A stretch of DNA of 64,000 bases from Serinus canaria (Eukaryota > Chordata > Aves > Passeriformes > Fringillidae). This document shows, in pieces, positions 1 through 13,400 of the stretch (position 1 is its first letter; every line of letters begins with the position of its first letter). The stretch spans positions 10,432,601 to 10,496,600 of the forward strand of contig NC_066326.1 of the NCBI RefSeq assembly GCF_022539315.1, written 5' to 3'. The notes below the pieces were generated by a model, which worked only from the letters and a program-made list of their open reading frames with translations, searched no databases and was not told where the DNA came from. The translations under genes were made by a program, and so were the position numbers.

Positions 1-27
1 GAAAAAAAAAAAAAAAAGAAAAGAAAT
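1..27. repeat. A-rich tract at window edge
   Basis: A run of 16 A residues followed by AAAAG-like sequence opens the window. It could be the end of a microsatellite or a retroposon tail whose body lies outside the window. It cannot be resolved further. Confidence 0.8.
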
Positions 28-3000
28 TATGACTACCAGATGGCAAATCACCATTTAGCAGGAGCAGGCAAAGAGAGGACTCAGTCAATCACAGGGTAAG
101 TGATAAGACACCAGAGGGAACTACCGAAAAGAAAGGCAGCTCATTACACAAAGCACTAAATTATTCTTAGTGGGACTTCTCCTCCTTCTTTTCCCCTTTC
201 TATTTTTTATTCTAGGCCATAAAGCAAGTAATTCCACTGAGGCCCTCTTTTAAATGATTAACATTTCCATTTTAACTTTTGTTTTTGATTGTGTCCCTGC
301 CATTAATCTTTCTGTCTTTTTCTGTGCCCTGCTGTTCACCTCATCTTCTAACTTTCTAATTCCCTTGGCCCATCCCTCGCACCCACAACACATCCATAAG
401 TTTTTCTGCTGGAGGGAGCCTTGGATGGATCTAACTGAGGTTGGGGGATGTCCCAACACAGCATCACACAAGAGCCAGCCAGCAGCACCCTGGCCCAGCA
501 GCAGAGTCACCACCCTCTAAAGAGACATCTGGACCAGATTGCCTTATTTGCATGGATGTCCTGGGGCAATTTAGAAATCCCTGGTAAAGACATAATCCTG
601 AGATATACCTGGCCAGCAATCCCTGCTTGACTGATGATATCTTCAGCTGATGATATCCAAGGCTGGCTGAGATCTCTTTCTGGCTCAATTCCTTTCCACT
701 GAGCAGCTAATTCATCAGTGGGATGAAAAGTTTTGGGCAGTGCAGTGTTTTCAGGCAACACCACAGCAACATCTGTCTTTGCTGCTTGAGGAGGCAGGAT
801 ACAAACCACACTGCCTTTTCTCAGGGAAGACACTGGGGAAAAGGTGGCAGCTCAAAACAACCTGCTGTCCATTTCTGCACATTTCTGGGTAAATAGGAAA
901 ATTGAGGGAGTGTTCATGAGTCACTGATGGCTCTCACTGTGCCACGGGTCCCAGGAGAGCTGAGGGTTGCTGGGCTGAATTCCTGTCCTGCCTTTGATCC
1001 TGGTCTGTGCTGGGACATTTCCAAAATCTCCTCCTCCCCCAGTTTCCCTCTATTGCCAGAAAGGTAAATATCATTTCCTTCCTTTGCAAATCCCCTGTAA
1101 AACACTGCTAATGTGCAGGGAGGGCTCAGGTTTTTACAGCTGCTCCTGGCACAGGAAAAGCCTGTCCCCTCAGCAGGAGCGAGCCAGACATGGGTGTTGC
1201 TATCCCATAAATTCCCTCACACTCCTTGTCTCCTGACATTGCTGCCATTTAGAGCTTGTTCATGTGCTTTAGGAGCATTAGGCAAAATACTGATAGTCAG
1301 GCATTTCACTATTTCTATTTCTCTGGCCTTAAAGACAGAACACAGTGCTACTTGCTGATGAACTGGGCCAAAGCAAAGGTGTTGGTGGCACTGACTGAAG
1401 GGAAAGGAGTCAAACTTCACCTGCCTGGCCCCTTTCACAGCCCCAGGCCTGTGGCCATGGGTGTGTTACTGGGAATGCTGGCAGGAGCCAAGGGCTCACA
1501 TACTGGGGTAAATCCCCATCCTTGGCTATAAAAGCAGCATGGCTGGACCTGGGGAAAGGGGGTGAGGAACCCCAGGGCATGGCACAAAAGGACTCCCATA
1601 GACCTGCAGGCAGCCTCCATCCTAGAGATGAGCTGTTAAATGATGCAGTTTTGTTTTTCTAGAAACCATGCAGACAAAAAGGAGAGGTTTCAGTCAATAC
1701 ATAAAGTATTTTTTAGCAAAATGGGAGAACTTCAGCTCTGAGCAGCACAGGGGCATCTGTTAACTGTGGCAGCTTTGGAATATGGGCACTCACTCGTCAA
1801 TGAAAACCAAATCTTGCACTTGAAGCAAAAACAAATTAAAATTAATTAATCAGTGGAAAACACTTCATTTGAACTGGGAAGAGCAGATGCAACTAGCAGG
1901 TCTAGGTGGACAAACAAGATAATCAAATCAATACTCACACTCTTCTCATGGCTGGCAGCCACAGGCTACTAAGTGAGAGCAGAGGTGTGGATCTGCCTTG
2001 TTTTCATCAGCCATCAGCTGGTTCTGTAATTAACTGGAATTCAGACCTGCTGGGGGAGTTATTACCCTGTACTTGGGTAAATTTGGTCTGCACATGGAGG
2101 GCAGCTTTCTCCTGCTGCTAGTGTCTCCTGAATCCCATCTTGCTTCTGCACAAACCTTGCATCCCCCAACCCTGCAAACCAGCACTGCCTGTGAGATGTG
2201 AACTGTAGGAGGGTGCTGGATATGGAGGGATAAACCCAGTTCAGGGCTGTACCAGCTAATCAGTGCCATTGTCAACAGGAATAGCTGCAAACGAGTAGGG
2301 CCAGGTGTAGGGCTCAGTTAATAATGCTGTAATTGAGAGTAGATTATTGGGCCCGACACAGGAGCAGGGTTGCAGGGAGATTTTCCTCTCTCTTTGTTTC
2401 TAGCTGTGTTTAGCTGTTTATGAAAAGCTGCTCAGATTTTGCAGATGGCAGTCATCTTGTTCATGTGCCAGAATTGTGGGGACAGCCCCGCAGGCAGTCG
2501 TGGCTTCTGTGGGTGCTTCCATACTGGATTACCCACAGGAAATACCTAAAATATCTAGGAAGAGAGCAGTGTCCTCACTCCTATCCACCTGGCCCCGGGG
2601 GCACATTGTGTCCCGAGGGCTGAAAACAATGCTGGTATCAGTTACAGCCACCCTGAGAAATCCAGGCTCTAACATTTAAAAAGCAGGAATCAGGAGCTGG
2701 GAATTTCCCTGGCTCTTACTAGAGGTGGTCCAAGAGCCATCTCAGCTGAAGAGAGGTGGACTTTTCTTTAATTACATTTTTAATTATTATTTGACATTTT
2801 ATTTTTGCTAGAAGAAGCTGTCTTGGTCCTAGAGCTGGTTAGATACTGAGAAGAAAGACTCATAAATATGCATTAAAACTGCTCTAAATTAATTCCAGAG
2901 CAATTCGCTGTGGTTTTTGCTTCCCACGGACATTCAAGGGAAGAAGTTTTGCTAGGTGAGGCAGTAACCAAAAAAGACAAAATTTCACAGAAGCGTTGAG

Positions 3001-3240
3001 ATCATTTGCCAAGCCACCCCCTACCCCCCCAAATTCCTCACTTTGAAATCACAGGCAGTTTCAGTGGTGATCAAAGTAGAGCATGAAGAGTTAGTGCCAT
3101 CCTGCTGGGGCCAAGAAACACGTGGTCACACCTACATACTCAGGCCAAAGGGGTGCACTGCAGATTTCAAGTACCACCAATGACTCATAGGTCAAACCAG
3201 TGGCTTGGAAATTCACTGGAATATAGTGTACTTAATAAAT
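28..3240. other. No gene seen
   Basis: Unique sequence with only short overlapping frames (none above about 110 codons) on both strands. A 16-bp offset direct repeat of CTGATGATATC occurs at 631-657. No transposon, RNA gene or clear regulatory block was recognised. Confidence 0.6.
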
Positions 3241-3270
3241 GGGGGGAAAAAGGGGTGGGGGGGGGGGGGG
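3241..3270 (+). repeat. G-run with G-quadruplex potential
   Basis: The layout is G6, A5, G4, T, then G14 within 30 bp. The last run alone can supply two or more G3-4 tracts, so the segment meets the usual four-tract intramolecular quadruplex pattern. Exact G counts are error-prone in homopolymers. Confidence 0.85.
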
Positions 3271-3582
3271 AAAGACAACTCACAAAACAGGAATGGTTCT
3301 CCCTAGACCCACGTTTCATTGTTAATGAATGCTTAGATTGTCTCTCATGTACTCTCAATGCCTTTTTTATTGTCCCTGTTCCTAATTTTGCATTAGTTAC
3401 ACTTGAAGCTTTTAGTTTAGGCAACAGAAACATGTATTTCACCTGCAGCACTTCCATATTCCTGAGATGACTGTGGATCTGTTTTAGAGGCTGGGAAAAA
3501 AATCATTACTCTGAGATTCAGGGTCTGTTTGCTATTCCAAAAGCTTGTGAAAGAGGAGAAGCTGAGTCCCAATGATCAAGAT

Positions 3583-3602
3583 TGTCTGTGTGTGTGTGTG
3601 TT
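3583..3602. repeat. (TG)n microsatellite, short
   Basis: About nine TG units with one C interruption at the 5' side. Confidence 0.9.
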
Positions 3603-5413
3603 TGCATTCACACCTTAATGTGCATCTCAGTGATTCTGTTCCTCCCTCACCCCCCTTCCTCCACCCAAGGTCTAATTAAAACAAGAATGCAGCAGGCTGC
3701 CTTTTCCTCTGTTTCATCTCCTGAATTTTTTTTGTTAAATCCACCAAGGAAATCTCCTGAAGTCTTTGAAGTCTTGGGGTGTGTGAATAAAGATGTCACA
3801 ACGGTAGACACAGGGCTTCTTAATGAGGACACAAGGTTTGATGTCAGAACACTTCAGTGCCCAAAGGAAAGAGATGCTCTCCAGCAGGCCCTCCCTTTCT
3901 CTCCTTCCCTTTCCTTTTTTTTTATTCTTGCTGCAAGGGCCTAACATTTTTTTTTTCTCTTGTATATTTTTTATTCTGTCCCCATCTTTCAAGGAGGAAA
4001 GGGATAAATGAGAGGAAATGTATGGAAAATGCAGTTTTACGAATCCTATTGTTGTTGATGCCACTGGTTTTTTGTCCCATTTAATCTCAGTATCACCTGA
4101 TAGCTAATCTGAACCCATCCAGATTCCCACTGCCTCCTTTCCAGTCTGGCCTGAGGCACCAGACCCTCTCCCTGTCTCTGCCTCTCCCCCAGCCAAACTT
4201 CTGATGTAAGGAGAGAAAGTTCAGCTTTATCAAGAGGAGAAATCAGTTTAATATAACTGAGGGTAACATCTGATCCCTAGAGTAAAAATTCATTACCACA
4301 AGCCTGGTCAGTGACAACAGCTCCAAATACTCCCTGGGACCTCGATGTGTTTGAGGTAATCTATGTCTGCTTTGAATTCACCTGCTGGATCCTTATCCCT
4401 GGTGCACCTTGGAAGTAAGCTTGCAAAAAATCATAGGCAAATAGAAACCAAGGAAACTTATCCCATGATTCTCCCCCACATCTAACCAGCAGAACAACAG
4501 GATACCATTGAGGCAGGGCTGAATATCCTCTTGAGCATGTCACTTTTGTGGTGGAGAAAGCTCCCACATTTCATGGGAAAAAGACACTTCCCAACGATGG
4601 GAAATGCCTTGGAGCCCTTTGCTGTGTGCTCCCTTCTGAGGGAGCTGCTGGCTGTCTTGTTGCTAACCCCTCAGGCAGGGCCTGGCTCACACCATGTCCT
4701 GTCCCTCCTGAGCAAAGTCCCCTTGTCAAATATGGGATCCCACCTTTGAACAGTGTCCTTGGGTCCAGCCACAGCACCCTGGCTGATTTGCTCCCCATTT
4801 ATCTGGGTTTCCTGGTGGGCTCCCCCCATGTTCTTCCCTCCTATGGACCATCTGAGAATCTCTACTTTTTTTTCAGGATCCTATACCTCATCTTCCCAGT
4901 CTCTGATCACCTTCCACAGCACTCAGCACACTCCAGGGCAGAAGTTGGGCCCATACGATGCAATCCTCCCAGACAGAAGGGACCTTCAGTGGCAGGGATG
5001 TTGTTTTTGTGCTGTTTAAGTGTGTACAGGCTGCTGCTTTCATGCCCTGGATCAGTGAGCCCCTGAAGGAAAACACTGAAGCCTTGAAGCCTCAGAAGTT
5101 CATATCTTTGTGAGAGGTGGTGGGGAGTACTTTCTGGTTTGTAGCAGAGAAAATAAAGTTTGGAGCAATGCTGAAAATCCAACCTGCTGGCTGCAGAAGC
5201 CAGTTTAGCTCCAGAGGATACTGCCTGTGTACTTTTTCATTAAGCTCAAGCATAGCTGGAGTTCCTGCTGCAAACCTCTGAATTTCAAGCTCAGCATGAG
5301 TCAGCCCCAAAGTGCTGAAATATTTAAGGTTTTTTTTCCACTCAGGAGCTAGATTTATTGACACCAAATGAGCTGCATCATTTTTCAGCTAAGAAAACCC
5401 CGAAGTTTGGGGT

Positions 5414-5441
5414 TGATAGTGATGATGATGAAGATGATGAT
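5414..5441. repeat. (GAT)n trinucleotide repeat, imperfect
   Basis: GATAGT is followed by GATGATGATGAAGATGATGA, an imperfect triplet array. Confidence 0.9.
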
Positions 5442-6482
5442 TGTGTGAAATTAAACCCTTTGCATTGACTGGCCACATCAGCTCTGTTCCATCCTTCTCA
5501 AATAAGACAGGATCTTCCTTCCCCATCAGGATCCCTCCTCAAAGCCTATTGTCTTCCAGCCCCCTCGGGTGATGCTAATACATTTTAATAGGGACGTGGG
5601 AGCACACTCACCTCCTCAGTTTGTACTTTGATTTAATTGTCTAGACCTGTGGGCTTTTGTTCCCACTGCTGAGAGACGTCTGGAGGAGGGAGGTGAGCTG
5701 TGAGATCCCAGCCTGCCTGCAAAAGGACCTGGCACAGCAGCTGGGCTGGAGCTCCAAGTTGCAAAATACCTGTTCCAGTGCAGGCTGGGTGGTCTCACAG
5801 CACGGGGAATGTGAGTGCTTTTGCTTTGCAATTTTGTTCAGAAGGAAAGCTGGGTAGTCAGCCCTTTCCTTCCCCCTCTAAGAAAGTCACAGCCATCTTC
5901 TTTTTTCTCTTCTTTCAATAAAACAAAGTACACGGATCAGGTGATTCACTTTAATGGTATATGTTGCACAAAGAGGGGGAGGTTTGTGCTGGAAAATAAA
6001 AGGGCATGATCTGAGCTCTGGCCCTTATGTTTACTGCTGCAACCTGCTGCAGCAATCAAAGGTACCCACAGCTCCCCTGCCAAAGGAAGTGACCTCTGAG
6101 GCTGAGATTTGGGTGAGGTGTTTCTGTCTGCTATATGATGCTCTCCATTCCCCAGACAGTGATTTATCATCAGACTCCACACTGACAGAATAAGTTAACA
6201 CAGAGGCAGTGAGTGCTTATCCCAGGCAGAGGGGCAGGGAGACAGCTGGGTTGGTAGCCTGTTACAGAGAGCTCTGCCAGAGGCTGCCTGTCAAAACGAA
6301 GCCCCTCTCTGCCTGTCGAGCTCAACACTTGTTATAATCTGGTCTTAGACCAGAGCTCTGACTTTGCTGTGCTGGAGACTCTGAAAATTCTGCAGAGTAT
6401 CAAGTTGTTTTCTTGAGGGCTGGCAATTTTTAAGTGAGCGTTAACAAATTTGATGTGTGTATGCTAAGAGCTCTGGTTGCCA

Positions 6483-6502
6483 TGTAGTTTTATGTAGTTT
6501 TA
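6483..6502. repeat. 10-bp perfect tandem duplication
   Basis: TGTAGTTTTA occurs twice in succession. Confidence 0.9.
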
Positions 6503-9500
6503 TCTCTTTACCATCCCCTTTGCAGGCTACAAGCACACCAAAAGCCTGGTCTGTAAAGCCAGAAAAATCCTGGGGGTGCAGGGCCAAATCTCAGTTTGCC
6601 AGCACTGTCCAAACCTCGTGTCTGGATCTGATCATCCTTCACATCAGGGATGTGAAGCCACACAGATCCTGAGCACTGTTCTGATGAGTGCATTGCTCCT
6701 GCTGTCAGACAGAGGATTAAGTCCTGTTCAGGTTTAAGGTCACCTCCTTTCCTGGTCTGGGTGAAGCCATCTGGTTTTTGTGTCACTGACCTTTGTCAGT
6801 CACCACTAATTCACAGAGGCTGGCAAAAGTGCTCCCAACTTGCTTTCTGCAGAGCCATGAGTCACCACTGGGAGCTAGAAGGGTAATGAAAAAGCTGTTC
6901 AGTTTTGCTGTGGTTTCCAGATCCTCATGAATAAATCCCTGCTCAGGTCCAATCAGATTGTTGCTATAAAATTCCCTGCCTTCGATCCTGTTTGCCTGAG
7001 TTTCTAATCTCCCTAGCACCACAAGCCAGCACTGCCACAGCCCCAGTTACCAGCTGTGGTTTTTGATTTTGTCATCGACCCTCTCTGCTCTGCTGTGCCA
7101 GCCTCCTTCCTTGGCTTCTCCCATGTCCCTCTAAACACTTTGGTATCTTTTCCCAAAGGCTCCCAGTTTGGAAGCAACTCCTGGTCTACCTTATCATAAA
7201 CCCAGGTAGTCCAGTGTCTTCATTCCACCTCATCCAAATAACAATTTTTTAGTGATAAGATGTGCCTGGTTTTCACAACCTGACCTACAGCCAGACCAGT
7301 CAGAGTCTGCAGGAGCACATCTCACACAATGCATCAACAGCTCATGAAAATGATTGATTGGTGCTAATTGGAGACTGTGGTGGGCTGACTCTGGCTGGAC
7401 ACCAAGTGCCCAGCAAAGTTGTTTTGTCAGAATAGGGGAGAGAAAATATAATGAAAGGCTCGTGGGCTGGGATAGGGACAGGAAGAAATCACTCTTCAGC
7501 TGCCATCATGGGCACAACAGACCCAAATTGGGGAAATTAACTTATTACCAATCAAATCAGAGTAGCATAATGAGAAACACAACCAAATCTTAAAACACCT
7601 TTCTCCCACCCCTCCCTGCTTCCTGGGCTTAATCTATCTACACCCCACCAGTGCAGGGGGACAGAGAATGGGACCTACAGGAAAGAATTCAGGGCAGTGT
7701 GCAGGTAGAGGGAGCATCCCACTGCACGAGCCATGGGCTTATCCTGCACGTTGAGCCAGGAGCTGGGCAGGAGGGAGTAGTGCTTTACACACCATTTAGC
7801 CTTTCTCTTGCCTGGAGCCCCGGGTCACCACAGTGGCACAAATGCCATTAAACTGCTCCAATCTGATTTGCTGAACTTCAGTGGTCCTTTGGTATTCACA
7901 ATAGGAAAAAAAATAAGAGGGCAGAGTTTCTTCCATTCATTCTGGAAATGGAAAGCATTTTCTTTCCTGCTTTGTTGGTCTTGTGATTGTTTGGCTTGTG
8001 CTGTTATTTTAAAAGGTCTGTCAGGCAGCCACAGAGGAGAAAGATTTCCATGTGCCCAGTCGTGTGCCATGCAGAAATAACAGCAAATAGTTGAGCTAAG
8101 CAGTCTGCCAGCTCTCCACAGCGAGGGAGTCAGCCATCTGAGCTGCTCTCTCCATCCTCATGAATGCACTCCCTAGCCAGGGGAGACAATTCTCAAATGC
8201 AAGGCTCTCTGCCAGTGGAACTTCACTTTGGGAAATCCCATTTGGCATGGTCATTGCTCAGCAGCTTCACACTGGGCTTTCCCCCTTCCCTGAAGTGCTC
8301 TGCTGGTGAGAGGTGGGAAGGGCACTTCTCTTGGCCAGGTCTGTGGAGCTGTGTGGCTGCAGCCCCTCTTTTGGGGGAAGGGAAGAAGCTGTCAGAGGTA
8401 CCTGGGGGCTGGCAGAAATCAGGGTCCTCTGGGCAGTGACCAGTGACCTCTGTTATTGGAACAGACATAAATGGAAGGGACTGAATGCATAATTTATAAT
8501 TAATCAACAAAATTGACATGAAAATAAGGGGAAGGGTTCTAAAAGAGATGGGGAATCCAAGTTATTCAGGGCTGACCATGACGCTGTCTCCCTTCTCCTT
8601 TGTCCCTCTGTAACTAGATAGCTCTAAGCAGGATAGTCTGGGGCCAAAGGTTGTGATATCCCACATTCTTTCTTCTATTTTGTTTTGTCTTTGCCTCCAC
8701 AAGGATAGCTGTGGACTAGTATTTGGGGTTTGACCTGCAAATTTCATCCAAAACTGAAAGATTGTGGACAAGAGCTGAGGTCTCACATCAAAGAATCTCA
8801 CTGTGCCTTGGGCACATATTACAAGATGGAATATAAAGGTGATTAAAGCATCTAAAGGTCCCTTCCTGTCTCCAGTGTTTCTGTGTGCAGTTCTGATGCC
8901 AGGATTGCACGTGTAACCTTTGCCATGTGGCTCAAACTCTGCGTGAGCCGACACTCAGACCTCAGACCAAAGCACACCCGCTGTGCTTCCTGAGAGGGTG
9001 GGGATGCAGCTCCACAGAGCCCTCTTTGGTCTTCCCAGCACCCATGAAAACAGGTGAAAGAGAAATACTGAGCAGGCCTTGAAGGGTGTGGGGCAAACCA
9101 CAAAAGTGTCCCTCGTATGCATAAACTGAGCGTGGCTGAGGCCAGTTGCACCCTCTCTATGGGTGAATGCTTTCAAAACAGCCACAGCCTTGGGAGCAGG
9201 GAGGATGTGTCCTTGGGCAGTATTTCAGCAGTCACAGGGTGTCCAAGGTCCTTTGGCATTGTGGCCAGATGAGTGTCAATGTGCCAAAGTCTTTTAGCAA
9301 GAGCTTCTCATGAATGGTGACGTTGGATTGAGCGAGCCGGCAAAAAAAAATGTCACGTTCAGCAAAATCCAGCTTCCCTTTTCTCCTTTGGAAATTACTG
9401 CCATTTGAAGTATGCACAGTGGCACTGCAAGCCAGACCAGCTGTGTCTGGGCAATTAACTCAAAGTTCAGATGAGGTTTGTTCACAGAATTGGGGGAGGA

Positions 9501-10370
9501 GGCGTGAGTCAAATGTGATTGTCACCACAATTTGAAAAAAATTGCAGCTCTACAGAATTTTTACCAAAACCCCCTTGGAAGTCCCCTGCGTGTAACACAA
9601 GGAGCAATTTTACCCTCTGGTGTGATCTCAAAGCAAGCATCATGCTGACATTGGCATCTGTGCAAGAATTAAGACAAGAAACCTTGCAAAGGGAAACCAG
9701 CTCACTTCAGTCAGCCCCAGCGAGCAGCGCAGGGAACTTGCTCGGTATTGAAGGCCATGAAACACCTGTTTAGCACTTTGTAGAGCTGCATTACTACTTG
9801 TGCCCTACTTGCCTGGAAATACACTTCAAAAACACACTGCCTTCCACTTCCAGCACTTCCATTTGCTTCCACACAGCAGCTTCTATGGTTTCTCATTCCT
9901 CAGCTTGGGTCTGTCTCCTGCCAGGGGCTGACCCAGCTGAAATCTCTGTTTCTAGATCTTCAGAGTGAATCACAAGCCTTCAGCTTTTTACTGTTACTGT
10001 TTTTCTCAAGAGCAGAATACTTTCAATATCCTTGGGGTTTTCATAAACTCTCACTAAGCTCAGAAATGATGGGCTGAGACCCACGAAGTTCAAAATAGCA
10101 ATACTTTGTGGAGGATGTGCCACTTGTGGGAGTCACTGATTCCCCTGATGTGCAGAACCAGTGTTTGACTGCCTTCCCTATATCAAATTGCACATTGCCT
10201 GCTCCTGCTCCTGATTGCATCTATGTCAATCTGCCTAAAATACCACTGGCTGCATTGAGAGTGCAGGATGTGGGCCAGATGCTGTGCATGGCACCTGATT
10301 CCTGCTTCCCACACAGAGATAACCCATGATTCAAACCCCTGCTCTCCCTCTTCCTCCTCTTCTCTTTTGG

Positions 10371-10414
10371 CAGCCTGTGTGGATGAAACTGGGATGTTTC
10401 ATCCACACAGGCTG
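10371..10414. repeat. Perfect 19-bp inverted repeat (hairpin, 6-nt loop)
   Basis: The left arm CAGCCTGTGTGGATGAAAC (10371-10389) is the exact reverse complement of the right arm GTTTCATCCACACAGGCTG (10396-10414), with a TGGGAT loop. The stem stops sharply at both ends. At 19 bp with a 6-nt loop it is shorter than a usual microRNA precursor. A perfect short-loop hairpin in otherwise unique DNA is the usual footprint of a replication template-switch mutation. It lies 4 nt before a second small hairpin (10419-10437). Confidence 0.95.
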
Positions 10415-10418
10415 GATG

Positions 10419-10437
10419 AAAAATGCTAAGCATTTTT
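10419..10437. repeat. Short hairpin followed by T-run
   Basis: AAAAATGC pairs with GCATTTTT across a TAA loop. The T-run continues to about 10441. It resembles a bacterial intrinsic terminator, but the genome is animal, so no terminator role is claimed. A T-run of this length would also stop RNA polymerase III if anything upstream were transcribed by it. Confidence 0.7.
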
Positions 10438-10441
10438 TTTT

Positions 10442-13400
10442 TGCTTTCTGCTAACCTTTCTGCAACTTCTGGAAGTCTGATTCAGGCTTTCTGCAGTGCA
10501 CCATTATGCCCCTAAAATTTAAGAGTGGGCTGATCATGTCAGTATGCCTGCAGCTTGGCCTTTTCTCTGTATCAGACTGAAATAAGCAACATTCCACATT
10601 CCTCCTTCTCTGGTGAGCAGAGTTTTTGATGTCAGGCCTCGGGTTAATCATAGGGTTAACCGAGTCATGAAAATATATTCTGGGAAAATGCAGAAGATTT
10701 CTCACTTGGCTGGACTAAGCAATCTTTCATTTTTGAATTCAGTGGCACAGGGCAGCCAGACAGATTCCTCTTTCACTGTCAGTCTCTTCTGCTGTGGGTC
10801 AGCAGCATGATGTGCTCCTCCTTCCTTGCAACTTCAGGGCAGAGCAGAATATTTGCAGTAATTTGCTATGGTCCTTCCAGGAAGTCAGCTCAGTTTTTCC
10901 TTTGCTCCTGCACCAGGTGAGGGGCAGTCAATGAGATAATTGTATGAGCCTTCTCAGAGGGGAAAAAGAGAGTTTCTTGGTGCACCATCCCCATTTCAGC
11001 GGTGACCAAAGTCTGCCTGTCTGCAGCCAGAGCTCTGCTGGCAGTTTCTGGCCCAGTAAGGAGCAAATGGTTCCTTCCCTTCCCTGGGCTCCTGTGTCCC
11101 AGAGGGAGTCACTGGGCCTTGAGATGGGCCATGTACAAGGCCATTGATGTCTCTAGTCTGAGAAGTTTATCTCTTTTCCTGAGAGTCCCTCTGGGAAGAT
11201 TGATTACCCTGTAAAAGATAGTTTTAGACTCAGTTTGACAGGGCTATCCCGTTCTGTCTCTGGAGCTCACTTACAGCTGCTCAGCTTTCCCCTTTGCTGG
11301 GCTGCTCTGATTTCTCCTGCCCCAGTCTGATCCCTGCTCCTGATTCCTTCCAACAGTCAGCTCCCATCCTCAGTAAGGAGCAGTGCTCATTCATGCTTAG
11401 ATGGGCAACCTGTAAGCCTTTCCCCAAGCTTTAGGAATGACTTTTGAAGTTGTTATTGATTCCCCAAGCCAGCTCATGTCACATGCAGGAGGGCAGCATT
11501 GCCTGTTGCCTTTCCCAGCCAGCATCTACATTTTGCTTCAGGTCTGTGTACAGCAAGGGAGCCTTGATGGGAGCGTGCACAGGGCTCGGATCAAGGAGCT
11601 GGTGCCTGCAGGCAGCCTCTGGGGCAGCAGCCACACTGGGTGTCCTGGCTCACAGGCCCTTCCCTGCACCTTCAGAGGGTGCACAGTGTGCCTGGGGAGG
11701 GGCAGTTCAGGAGTGTCCCAAGGTGTGGGTGTCTGGTGTGGGCTAGCAGCTCTGAGCACCAGATGCCCTAGCCAAGAACCTCACAGGAGTGCTCACTGGC
11801 ACTTTCCAGTGAGCACTCCCACCTCCAAAGAAGGAAGAAGTGAAGAAGCCTGGAACTTATAACTGTATTTAGGCTAATGTTTGTAAGCCCACTGGGAGAA
11901 TGGGTGACCCCGGGGCTTAAAGCCAAGGGTATGTAGAAGGGTAGAAAAAGTAAGAGGAGTAGTAATAACACTCCAAATCATGAATTTGTGCATCCTGGTC
12001 CCCTAATGACCAGGGGTCTAGTGTGCTCTGCTGATTTCCTGGCACATGGCACAGCTAACCCAGCCACCCTGCAGCTCTTTGCTCTCTGGGGCAGTCTAGA
12101 CATATTACAGAAAGCTGCTCCTTTCCAAAATGCCTTCTTTTGAAATGCCCTTGTAATATGGCAGGAGTTGATCCTTTCTATCGCTTCTTTTAAATTGCCT
12201 TCTGCTCATCAGCTGTTCTTTAAGAGATGAACAGACATCTTCACGTCCTGTCCTGATCTGCTGGTGCCTCTGAGATGCTGCCAAGCAGCTGCTGCCTTGC
12301 ACAGCACTGAGGGCTCTTTTCTCAGGGAGTGGGGGGGATATCTGTAGAATTAAGGTTTCAAAGTGCTTCCTAGACTTCTAGGATAAAAGCTGCTGGAGAA
12401 ATGTAAAATATTAGTGGTATTTTAAGGAAGTGTGTGGGTGTGTAGACACAATTAATTTTCCTTTTTATAGGCCTGCATGGAATATCTCCATCTCTGAGGA
12501 AGATGCCTGGATCTATGGAGTGTTGGCATCCCAGAGGAGGGCTCTGCTCTGTTCAGGTTAACAGAAAATGCCACGGAAATTAACAGTGCAAGAGCACTGT
12601 TGTGGTCAGGCTCTGTCAGCCCAATAAATTATTGTACGTGTGAGAGGAGGCAGGTTCAGAATCTCTCCATCCTTCCTGTGCTGAAACAGCTCTTGTTAAA
12701 TGCAGGGGGTAGTGGTGGTAGGGGATTCTTCTCATGTTAGTCCCCCAAGATCAGAGAGAAGCTGATGTGACTTGGAAATCACTGTGTGGGATTAAACAGC
12801 AGAGGGGATGTGTGCTCACACACGCAGGCAGAGCGTCTGCTCTCGTGCTATGCATTGCTATTGACACACTGCACCTTCATGCCCATAATGTCAATGGCCA
12901 CTTTGGGACCTTTTCTCACAGATTATTAATGCATTAGAGCTCAGTTTTTATGGGTTATTGTGTCAAGAGAGGAGGGGAGTGGATGCCTAAAGTCCACTGG
13001 CAGAAGAGGGATATTTTTTAACCAGGGCTGTGGTGTGCACTGCGAGGGCTGCACCTTAGAAATCATGTTTACTGCCCTCTCATACCTTCTTTCAGCAAGT
13101 GGGATCTCACTGCAGCTCAGAGGACAGCATGGAAAAAATGAGACTGCCAGAGAGGAAAAGGAACAGTCCAGGGAAAGGAAGAGATCCTGGTGTCTGTGGC
13201 CAGGCAATTGTACATTGCTATCCCAGGCTGTGGGGAGATGATTTCCTGGCACTAGCCACCAATACCCTGAAACATGAAGATTAATAGGCTCTTTCTTCTA
13301 TTGTTAGGAACTGCAGGTGCTGCTTTTATTTATATAAATGTGCACTGCTCTCCTCACTGTGGGCTCAGCCCAGGATGAATCCTCCCATGGGACTTTGGAG

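Larger units (their letters stand above)
3610..10370. other. No gene seen
   Basis: Ordinary single-copy DNA apart from the small repeats listed separately. The longest frame (172 codons at 4548-5066, plus strand) lacks protein-like composition, a splice context or a domain. Scattered AATAAA words carry no other transcript-end signal. Confidence 0.6.

Noticed and set aside
10371..10441. Hairpin plus T-run as an intrinsic transcription terminator
   Set aside because: The CR1 element shows the genome is avian, where this signal is not used by RNA polymerase II. No small RNA gene is visible upstream.
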